This document shows, piece after piece, positions 58,344-64,000 of a stretch of DNA of 64,000 nt. Source of the stretch: Vibrio maritimus. GTDB lineage: Bacteria > Pseudomonadota > Gammaproteobacteria > Enterobacterales > Vibrionaceae. The notes under the pieces are model-generated. The model was given only the letters and a program-made list of their open reading frames with translations. It ran no database searches and was not told the origin of the DNA. Within the stretch, counting starts at the first letter, position 1. The number at the start of each line of letters is the position of its first letter. The position numbers and the translations under genes were made by a program. Location of the stretch: contig NZ_CP090438.1 of assembly GCF_021441885.1 (NCBI RefSeq), positions 1,364,001 through 1,428,000 of the forward strand. Direction: 5' to 3'.

Positions 58344-59105
58344 ATGAAAATTCACCAGATCTCAGGATATATCCAACAAATCTATCTCGCAGAGTACCCA
58401 GAGAAGTTGTTACTACTGGATGGTGCTAGCCGCGCTGATGTCGGCATGATATTACGCTATATTCGCGACGAACTGAATCGTCCGATATCGGATCTTAAAG
58501 CCATTGTGGTTACCCACATGCATCCCGACCACGCAGGGGCTGCGCACAGGTTAAAAAAACTGACAGGTGCGAAAATTGTGTCGCGTTCACATCATAAAGC
58601 ATGGTATTCCGGGGCTGATGGTATTCTCATGCATCTTACCGATCTGTTTCTTGCTCGATACATGGCGAATCGAATGGGGAAACCGAAGAGAAACCTTTGG
58701 TATCAGAGAAAGCTTAAGGTCGACCACGCGGTTACTGATGGTGATCCTGTACCAATGTTTGAAGACTGGCAGGTGATCGATACTCCAGGGCACACAGATC
58801 GTGATATTTCAGTTTACAACGCCAAGCACTCGACAGTGTATGTCGCAGACTTAATGGTTGAAGTGAAAAAGCACCTAATTGCTCCTTTTCCAGTGTTCCA
58901 CCCAAACCAATATCGACGCTCAGTGGATAAGGTGTATAACTTGAACGCGAAAAGTGTATTGTTGGCGCATCGTGGGCCTGTGGAGTTTGATGAGGTAGCA
59001 AAGAATCATATCCTCGACACCGCACCAAGAAGACCTGTGACTCATTGGCGGGTGACGAAGATAAAGCTCAATAGTGTATTGAAATCAATGTGGTCTAAGC
59101 GTTAA
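58344..59105 (+). CDS. MBL-fold metallohydrolase
   Basis: Metallo-beta-lactamase-fold hydrolase of 253 residues. Metal ligands: THMHPDHAGA (HxHxDH, about residues 57-66), then VIDTPGHTDRDIS (the third His), VADLM (the bridging Asp) and the last His of LLAHRGPVEF. This set is complete, so it should bind two metals. Substrate is not clear; glyoxalase-II- or lactonase-like action is possible. The ATG at 58344 has AGGG upstream. Its stop overlaps the lipocalin stop by 4 bases. Confidence 0.87.
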   Translation: MKIHQISGYIQQIYLAEYPEKLLLLDGASRADVGMILRYIRDELNRPISDLKAIVVTHMHPDHAGAAHRLKKLTGAKIVSRSHHKAWYSGADGILMHLTDLFLARYMANRMGKPKRNLWYQRKLKVDHAVTDGDPVPMFEDWQVIDTPGHTDRDISVYNAKHSTVYVADLMVEVKKHLIAPFPVFHPNQYRRSVDKVYNLNAKSVLLAHRGPVEFDEVAKNHILDTAPRRPVTHWRVTKIKLNSVLKSMWSKR

Positions 59106-59638
59106 TTGGTTTGCGCTTTGTCATGGTTAGGGTAGATAAGCGACGCAGTATCAAAGCCCGCGTTTTTGGCCAGTTCGACATACTGTTCTAGTTTTTGGCT
59201 CTCAATCGTCGGAGTTCTGGACAGGATCCAGAAATAATCCGAGTTATAGCCACTCACTAGGGCTACTGAGTAGTCTTCTTCCAGATAGTAAACCACATAG
59301 CTACCGTAGAAAGGTCCGAAGAACGACACTTTGAGATGAGCGATATCTTGCGCTTCAACAAACTTCGCTTTACCAATCGCCTCTGACCATTCTTTATCCT
59401 CGGTATCCCAGCCTCGGTTGAGTACTTTCACAGACCCATCGTCATTCATAGAGTAGGTCGCAGAGACGTTGTCGAGACCACGCTCGAAGCTGTGGTCGAG
59501 TCTAGCGACTTCATACCACTTGCCAAGATAACGGTCGAGATCGAAGCCTGTTACAGGTTTCACCGTATCTGGCATCCCAGTACAACCCAATAGCATCAAA
59601 CTCAAAGAAAACAGCATAAATTGTCGAATCAGTTTCAT
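59102..59638 (-). CDS. blc: Lipocalin Blc, outer-membrane lipoprotein
   Basis: Bacterial lipocalin of 178 residues. The N-terminus is a lipoprotein signal with lipobox LMLLGC (residues 14-19). The lipocalin signature is FDLDRYLGKWYEVARLDHSF (about residues 33-52, GxW motif). The second motif is GPFYGSYVVYYLEEDYSVAL and the C-terminus YVELAKNAGFDTASLIYP. It binds fatty or phospholipid-derived ligands at the outer membrane. Convergent with the MBL-fold gene (4-base overlap). Assigned with good confidence as Blc family. Confidence 0.92.
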   Translation of the reverse strand: MKLIRQFMLFSLSLMLLGCTGMPDTVKPVTGFDLDRYLGKWYEVARLDHSFERGLDNVSATYSMNDDGSVKVLNRGWDTEDKEWSEAIGKAKFVEAQDIAHLKVSFFGPFYGSYVVYYLEEDYSVALVSGYNSDYFWILSRTPTIESQKLEQYVELAKNAGFDTASLIYPNHDKAQTN

Positions 59639-59779
59639 CCTAAAACCTCTTTTTTGGATTGGTTACCTATTGAATATACGTCACTTTATTAGGATAACAC
59701 CACAAAGATTGCATCTATTGGTTATTGAGCTTAATCTGAGCACGTACTCTGTCTATTTTTGTTAGGTATCACTAAAAAC

Positions 59780-60445
59780 ATGTTAGAGATTTTTATTGTT
59801 CTTGCCTTGTTGGTTGGCTTCTCCATGGTTGCACTTAAATACTTTGTGAAACAGGAAGATACCAAGTCATATCAATACAAAGTGAAAGGACCAATCTTAT
59901 CGTCAGCTCAGACCGCGTTTTATAACGCATTAAAAGAAGCGGTTGGCGAGCACGGTGTGATCTTAACTAAGGTGAGCATGGCGAATGTTGTGACGCCACA
60001 GCAGATGAAGAGCAAGAAGCAATGGTTTATCGCAAATAACGTGATAGCAAAAAGCTATTTTGATTTTGTAGTGTGTGACCCACGAACGATGCAGCCACGA
60101 GTCATTATCGAATATGACAATGGACAAAAGCTTCACAAAGGCAAAATAGAACGCCAGAAGCTGATTATGCAGGTATGTAAATCTGCCAATATTCCGCTTA
60201 TTGGTGCATCGGTTAAACTGAGCTACCAAGTCGGCAAAATTCGCCGTTTGCTTGCTGCTCACATTGATTTAATTGAGCCAGACAAAGAAGTGCGTTTTTG
60301 TAAGCGCTGCGGCAGCCCAATGAACATCAAAACGGCGATGCAAGGGGAGTTCAAAGGACGACGCTTTTTCACATGTAGCCGCCAGCCGTTGTGCCAGTAC
60401 ACAGAAAACTACAACGTGGTATTTGATGACGAAGAATCGGCATAA
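59780..60445 (+). CDS. DUF2726 domain protein with zinc ribbon
   Basis: Membrane-anchored protein of 221 residues. Residues 1-22 form a helix (MLEIFIVLALLVGFSMVALK). The DUF2726 core follows, with KSYFDFVVCDPRTMQPRVII and DNGQKLHKGKIERQKLIMQV. It resembles a nuclease-like fold with conserved acidic and lysine residues. The C-terminus has a zinc-ribbon motif FCKRCGSPMNI...FFTCSRQPLC (Cys-x2-Cys and two later Cys). Function unproven; possibly a nuclease or restriction-like protein. The start is inferred; an in-frame TTG lies 21 bases upstream. Confidence 0.75.
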   Translation: MLEIFIVLALLVGFSMVALKYFVKQEDTKSYQYKVKGPILSSAQTAFYNALKEAVGEHGVILTKVSMANVVTPQQMKSKKQWFIANNVIAKSYFDFVVCDPRTMQPRVIIEYDNGQKLHKGKIERQKLIMQVCKSANIPLIGASVKLSYQVGKIRRLLAAHIDLIEPDKEVRFCKRCGSPMNIKTAMQGEFKGRRFFTCSRQPLCQYTENYNVVFDDEESA

Positions 60446-60576
60446 TCAGTCAGTTCCAACGGAGCTAAGTGAGAGCAACGATCTGATAGCCTTCACGTTT
60501 TTTCAGTAGTAGCGCATAAAAAAGAGTCGAATTGATGGCGAATGCGTCAAACGACACCAAAAACACAAAAATGTAC

Positions 60577-60605
60577 TTGCACAGCTAAGTTACTCTGGTT
60601 AATAT
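60577..60605 (+). promoter_or_regulatory. Sigma-70 promoter for the tRNA-Val genes
   Basis: TTGCAC and TAATAT boxes with 17 bases between them. Transcription would start near 60612, about 14 bases before the first tRNA. Confidence 0.65.
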
Positions 60606-60625
60606 CCTTCTCGTTCCAGAGAGAT

Positions 60626-60702
60626 GGGTCCGTAGCTCAGTTGGTTAGAGTACTACCTTGACATGGTAGGGGTCGGCGATTCGAGTTCGCCCGGACCCAC
60701 CA
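60626..60702 (+). tRNA. tRNA-Val (GAC), copy 1
   Basis: 77 bases including the encoded CCA. The acceptor stem GGGTCCG / CGGACCC pairs fully. The anticodon stem-loop CTACC-TTGACAT-GGTAG gives anticodon GAC, which reads GUC/GUU for valine. The T arm has GTTCGAG-like sequence reading as TTCGAGT. It is identical to copy 2. Confidence 0.95.
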
Positions 60703-60707
60703 TCCTT

Positions 60708-60727
60708 TTCTGAATGCTTATTCAGAA
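60708..60727 (+). other. Hairpin between the two tRNA-Val genes
   Basis: TTCTGAAT / ATTCAGAA, an 8-bp stem with a GCTT loop, in the 39-base spacer. Probably an RNase E processing region. Confidence 0.5.
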
Positions 60728-60741
60728 TGGAACAAAAATTT

Positions 60742-60818
60742 GGGTCCGTAGCTCAGTTGGTTAGAGTACTACCTTGACATGGTAGGGGTCGGCGATTCGA
60801 GTTCGCCCGGACCCACCA
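60742..60818 (+). tRNA. tRNA-Val (GAC), copy 2
   Basis: 77 bases including CCA; identical to copy 1 with anticodon GAC. A terminator follows, so the two tRNAs form one short transcript. Confidence 0.95.
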
Positions 60819-60826
60819 AATTTTCG

Positions 60827-60856
60827 AAAAAGCCCGCTTTTAAAGTGGGCTTTTTT
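60827..60856 (+). terminator. Rho-independent terminator after the tRNA-Val genes
   Basis: Stem AGCCCGC / GTGGGCT with one G-U pair and a 7-base loop, then TTTTTT. Confidence 0.85.
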
Positions 60857-61051
60857 GTATCTGGCCGTTTGGAAATTCCTTTACACTGTCATGAAGCCCA
60901 TCCTTCTTTTCCCAACTTGATGACCATTGTTCTCCATTTATCCTCAGATAGAGCATTTCACGCTCCCTATATACCGCTCGTCGCATGCACAAAAGCTCCA
61001 GAACTCATCTCTTTATCATAGAACTCAGGATCACAGCAGAAGGAAAGCGTC

Positions 61052-61273
61052 ATGAATGGTAAGAACATAAGAATAGTACTGAGATGGGCACACATAGTAT
61101 TAGCGCTACTTGTAGGTGCAGCATTCTACTCACCTTTAGCAAGCAATGAAGCCTATATGGCAGCGACGCTATGGGGATTCATTCCAGCGCTTGCTTTGAC
61201 AGGTATTGGTATGTGGAAGCAGTCATCGGTGATGAAACTTTTAAAGCCATTAAGCGAGAAAGCTCACCAATAG
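61052..61273 (+). CDS. Small two-helix membrane protein, 73 residues
   Basis: Small membrane protein of 73 residues with two hydrophobic segments (about residues 12-27 and 37-53) and a basic N-terminus (MNGKNIRIVLRWAH). The ribosome-binding site AAGGAA is 7 bases before the ATG, which supports it as real. I recognise no family. It is alone, between the tRNA genes and the CIA30 gene, and has its own 190-base upstream region. Confidence 0.7.
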   Translation: MNGKNIRIVLRWAHIVLALLVGAAFYSPLASNEAYMAATLWGFIPALALTGIGMWKQSSVMKLLKPLSEKAHQ

Positions 61274-61319
61274 AGAAAGGCTTACGCGAGCACCGATAAA
61301 TCTCGCGCATGCTTGTTGT

Positions 61320-61925
61320 TTAAGGTCTAAAACGAAGTTGGAGGAGTTCGAGTTTGAACTCGCCAGATTTCTTGTCAGCGATGAGTAGGCCTATTTGATG
61401 GATCGCTGAAGCGGTAAGTTCTGGATCGCCACTGATCAAGCGTCCTCGAAAAACGGCTTGGAACTCGTTTAGAGCAAAGCTCACAACTTGTCGCTCGCCT
61501 CGCTGGGTGGCAAAATTGTGTTTGTAGTTGATGCGAACGCCATCTTTCCAGGTGGTGGCACGCAATTGATAGATTCGACCGTCGCCAATAAATTCGAGCT
61601 CAGCGTGGGTAATGTTTGCCCCCAAGGGTTGAATAGGGCGGTTGACCGAACTGAATCCACCGTTGTTCTCTAAGGAAATCACCCCATTGAAGAGGCTTCT
61701 GCCATTGCTGTACGTCATCGTACCACTTGAGATGCCACCCATGACATTATCGTTGATGGCGTCCCAATGGAGGTGCTCATCTTGCTGAGTGAAATCCATC
61801 ATTAAACCCCCTGAAGCAAAGGCGTATGAGTGGTATAAGGTGCCAACCACCAACATTATCCCAATGTATTTAAGCACGTTAGCAAACACTCTGTAGAGTG
61901 TAATTATCGAGAGGCAGTTATCCAT
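61320..61925 (-). CDS. CIA30 / NDUFAF1-like domain protein
   Basis: Exported protein of 201 residues. Residues 18-38 form a hydrophobic signal or anchor (KYIGIMLVVGTLYHSYAFAS). The rest is a CIA30-like beta domain, with WDAINDNVMGGISSGTMTY (about residues 54-72), the family motif, and ENNGGFSSVNRPI. CIA30 is an assembly factor of complex I in mitochondria; bacterial homologues are of unknown role and some bind carbohydrate-like ligands. The ATG at 61925 lies 4 bases after GGAGGGGGG. Alone. Confidence 0.82.
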   Translation of the reverse strand: MDNCLSIITLYRVFANVLKYIGIMLVVGTLYHSYAFASGGLMMDFTQQDEHLHWDAINDNVMGGISSGTMTYSNGRSLFNGVISLENNGGFSSVNRPIQPLGANITHAELEFIGDGRIYQLRATTWKDGVRINYKHNFATQRGERQVVSFALNEFQAVFRGRLISGDPELTASAIHQIGLLIADKKSGEFKLELLQLRFRP

Positions 61926-62056
61926 CCCCCCTCCAGTAGACAGTGTGAGAACTAGTTTGGTTTACGAGATTTCGCAACTTATCCGATCACAAAGCCATTG
62001 GACGTCGTCACCTTTCAATCTGTTATTTGTGTTGAGAAAAGGGGATGTTGCTCATT

Positions 62057-62596
62057 CTAGCTTGCGAATTGTTTATACCACTCACTTTCACTGATGAGGT
62101 CTTGGTTTGACTCTAATCGGTCAACAAAAGTAATGCCGTCTAAGTGGTCGAGTTCATGTTGAAAAACCCGTGCCAAGAAACCCTCGAAGGTGGTCTGTTG
62201 CAATACGGCTTGTTGGTCGTAGTAGCGTACGGATATTTGTTGATGACGAGGCACAAAACCGCGCATACTTGGCACACTTAAACAGCCTTCCCAACCTTTT
62301 TCCATTTCAGTGCTGGCATCAACAATTTCAGGGTTGATCATGGCGGTTATTGGCATAGATGGCGCGTCGGGATAACGGGCATTTGGCTTTGAGCTCATAA
62401 TAAAAATGCGCAAGCTCTGATAAATCTGAGGCGCAGCAATGCCGACACCATTGGCTTGTTCCACGGTATCGATCATTTGACTTATTAAGCTCTGACATTC
62501 GGGTGACAAGATGTCTTCAACAGGCTTCGCTTGTTGTCTTAAAACAGGATGACCGAGCTGGGCGATATCTGGCTTCGATGAGTTGCTTGGCTGCAT
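62057..62596 (-). CDS. def: Peptide deformylase
   Basis: Removes the formyl group from nascent proteins; 179 residues. The three conserved motifs are intact: GVGIAAPQI (about residues 51-59), EGCLSVPSMRG (cysteine metal ligand) and QHELDHLDGITF (both histidines and catalytic Glu). The middle differs from the canonical chromosomal Def, so it is probably a second deformylase rather than the one next to fmt, which is not here. Monocistronic; 164 bases separate it from the LacI gene. Confidence 0.92.
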   Translation of the reverse strand: MQPSNSSKPDIAQLGHPVLRQQAKPVEDILSPECQSLISQMIDTVEQANGVGIAAPQIYQSLRIFIMSSKPNARYPDAPSMPITAMINPEIVDASTEMEKGWEGCLSVPSMRGFVPRHQQISVRYYDQQAVLQQTTFEGFLARVFQHELDHLDGITFVDRLESNQDLISESEWYKQFAS

Positions 62597-62705
62597 ACTG
62601 AACCTTTTAGTGAGAATTAGATAGAGAAGGCGACGCGTGTAACGGTTTTCAAGGTTAAGTGTATATCCTTGAATAGTAGTAGAGGTTGGTTTGAGTTTGG
62701 CATCT

Positions 62706-62730
62706 AAACCGCCTTCAAGGAAAGCGGTTT
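62706..62730. terminator. Hairpin after the LacI gene
   Basis: Stem AAACCGC / GCGGTTT with an 11-base loop between the LacI and deformylase genes. The T run is short for the minus strand, so it is a weak terminator. Confidence 0.45.
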
Positions 62731-62760
62731 TTCAGGTGATTGGCTTGATTTACACGTATT

Positions 62761-63750
62761 TTAGGCACTGCTGCGCGAGACTAGCTCTCCTTCCTCAAGC
62801 AGGTATTCCCCACTCGCGTCCAGATTACCATTGATCCGAGACATCAAATCTTCCACCGCATTTTTTACGATTTTGTCCACCGGTTGAGCGATTGTGGTTA
62901 GGTCATAGCTTGGCCAAGAAGACATTGGAATGTTGTCCACGCCCATTACGGCATAGTCAGACGGGATCTGAGCACCTGATTTTCGTAGGCCATCCATGAC
63001 ACCCATAGCAAGGATATCGTTAGCGCAAAAGATAGCATCGGGCTTAGCTGGATGATCAAGCACCTCTGAAGCAGCATTTAGACCCGCTTCGAAGTTATAT
63101 TTGGATTGAATAAAGATTGGCGTTGAGAGACCCAGCTCTTTTACTCGGGTAGAGAAACCAATCCAGCGCTCTTCACTGGTCATAGAGCCTGCATCGCCAC
63201 TGATGAAAGCAAGCTGCTTGTATCCCTTGTCGACTAAGTAATCCGCCGCTTGTTTGCCCGCCAGTTGGTTATCTATACCAGCGCTGTTCGCGTTGATGTT
63301 TTCAACGTATCGGTTGATAAGGCTAAGATGCACTCCGAACTTTTCACACTGCGCAAAGGCCCTTGATGTTAGGCGGCTGGTGGCAATAATAAGTCCGTCT
63401 ACTTGGTATTCAATGGCGCGAGAAATCGCAAGATCCAGATCATCTTTATCGATAGGGCAGAGCACAACCTGCCCGCCGCGTTTTTGTATTTCTAACGCTA
63501 AGGTTCGAGATTGTATGTCATACATTGGGTTTGATTCGCTATCTAAAGCAATAGCCACTAACCCAGAGCGATTGGATATCAGGCTGCGCGCGATAGCATT
63601 CGGTGTGTAACCAAGCTTTGCAGCGGCGTCCATGACCATTTTACGCTTTTTGTCGCTGATACTAGCGGTTTGGCTGAAAGCTCGGGAAACCGTTGATTGG
63701 GAAACGCCGAGCATTTTTGCCACGTCTATCGAAGTTACTTTCGCTTTAAT
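62761..63750 (-). CDS. LacI-family regulator with probable ATT start codon
   Basis: LacI repressor of 329 residues from an ATT codon. The DNA-binding part is TSIDVAKMLGVSQSTVSRAF, followed by the hinge LGYTPNAIARSLISNRS. The sensor has DVVLC-like strands, for example REYQVDGLIIATS-type sequence and VMGVDNIPMSSWPSYDL. No ATG, GTG or TTG is near the usual start; an ATT at 63750 lies 7 bases after AAGGAG and would give MKAKVTSIDVAKMLG, the family's normal length. The nearest standard-type start (TTG, 63816) lacks a ribosome-binding site. It precedes an aldolase gene on the same strand. Confidence 0.85.
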   Translation of the reverse strand: MKAKVTSIDVAKMLGVSQSTVSRAFSQTASISDKKRKMVMDAAAKLGYTPNAIARSLISNRSGLVAIALDSESNPMYDIQSRTLALEIQKRGGQVVLCPIDKDDLDLAISRAIEYQVDGLIIATSRLTSRAFAQCEKFGVHLSLINRYVENINANSAGIDNQLAGKQAADYLVDKGYKQLAFISGDAGSMTSEERWIGFSTRVKELGLSTPIFIQSKYNFEAGLNAASEVLDHPAKPDAIFCANDILAMGVMDGLRKSGAQIPSDYAVMGVDNIPMSSWPSYDLTTIAQPVDKIVKNAVEDLMSRINGNLDASGEYLLEEGELVSRSSA

Positions 63751-63862
63751 GGTGTTACTCCTTTTTAAGAGCGAGCTATTTCCAATTAGACGAGAGTGTA
63801 GAGGTCTAACGGGCAAACTGTCTAGAGACTTATCCTATAGAAGAATAAATATAAGATAAACA

Positions 63863-64000
63863 TCAAGAATTAAACAACGCTTGCTCGCTTCGGAAACCAT
63901 CAATAATCATTTTATGCTCTGAGCCAACGGCAAAGAAACTTACCCCAGCTTCACGCCATTGATTCGCTTGTTCAGCCGTGGCTACAAACATCCCCACAGG
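63863..64000 (-). CDS. HpcH/HpaI-family aldolase (5' end outside window)
   Basis: The last 45 codons of a gene running off the right edge. They read PVGMFVATAEQANQWREAGV, then FFAVGSEHKMIIDG and the C-terminus RSEQALFNS. The pattern of AEQAxxWxxxGxxFxAVGSE matches class II HpcH/HpaI aldolases (2-keto-3-deoxy sugar acid type). The LacI gene downstream on the same strand, 112 bases away, is probably its regulator. Only the end is visible, so the substrate is uncertain. Confidence 0.7.
   Translation of the reverse strand, partial: PVGMFVATAEQANQWREAGVSFFAVGSEHKMIIDGFRSEQALFNS

Noticed and set aside
60577..60818. Attachment site of an integrated element at the tRNA genes
   Set aside because: No integrase gene or second copy of a tRNA 3' end outside the two full genes was found.

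Overview
The window reads as a stretch of a Vibrionaceae chromosome, most likely Vibrio. The evidence is a GC content near 45 percent, the ugp and glp glycerol-phosphate genes, a ynjBCD-ynjF operon, zwf-gnd, tyrR, a PilW-like lipoprotein, Vibrio-type small families (DUF2947, DUF3081, DUF3859, an RRF-like family) and cyclic-di-GMP proteins. Genes are dense, on both strands, with short spacers. I saw no insertion sequence, prophage, integron or CRISPR array, so this looks like ordinary chromosome. All family names come from reading the sequence by eye; no search was run.

Layout. 1-4.6 kb: a ugpB-ugpA-ugpE uptake operon (3' end outside the window), diverging from ugpQ and a DeoR-type repressor gene. 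4.7-8.1 kb: an HD-GYP protein, then pseudouridine catabolism (psuK-psuG). 8.2-10.2 kb: a NifX-like protein, an NqrM-like small protein, a DUF134 regulator and an AbrB-type membrane protein. 10.3-14.3 kb: a HAD phosphatase, then glpK and glpD diverging across a region with several GlpR-like operators. 14.4-19.7 kb: an EamA transporter, a STAS protein, and a tyrR operon with GNAT, HD and DUF2947 genes, then a HAD phosphatase. 19.8-23.1 kb: a LysR regulator diverging from a SnoaL / quinone-reductase-SnoaL fusion / SDR operon. 23.2-26.1 kb: serine deaminase with a sodium:solute symporter.

26.4-34.6 kb carries genes that look strongly expressed: an MFS transporter, a protein with two SnoaL-like repeats, a porin, a LacI regulator, then zwf and gnd with no pgl between them. 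34.7-41 kb: two small unknowns, dkgB, yajD and the ynj transporter operon. 41-51.9 kb: small unknowns, a PAS-PAS-GGDEF cyclase, a D,D-carboxypeptidase, a YgjP-like protein overlapping rlmF, an aldehyde dehydrogenase with its TetR regulator, a PilW-like lipoprotein, fadD and DUF3081. 52-64 kb: metA with a MetJ operator, three tightly packed small genes, a PepT-like peptidase, an EamA/LysR pair, a second GDPD, an MBL-fold enzyme, a lipocalin, a DUF2726 protein, two tRNA-Val genes, a CIA30 protein, a deformylase, and a LacI regulator next to the 3' end of an HpcH/HpaI-type aldolase.

Functional theme. Much of the window serves glycerol-phosphate metabolism: uptake of glycerophosphodiesters or G3P (Ugp), hydrolysis (two GDPD enzymes), glycerol phosphorylation (GlpK) and G3P oxidation (GlpD). 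The least understood parts are the two SnoaL-containing loci and the NifX/NqrM-like/DUF134/AbrB group. Notable regulatory signals are the MetJ operator of metA, the GlpR-like sites, a repeated ATGAACAT motif between ugpB and ugpQ, and a LacI-family gene that appears to start at ATT.
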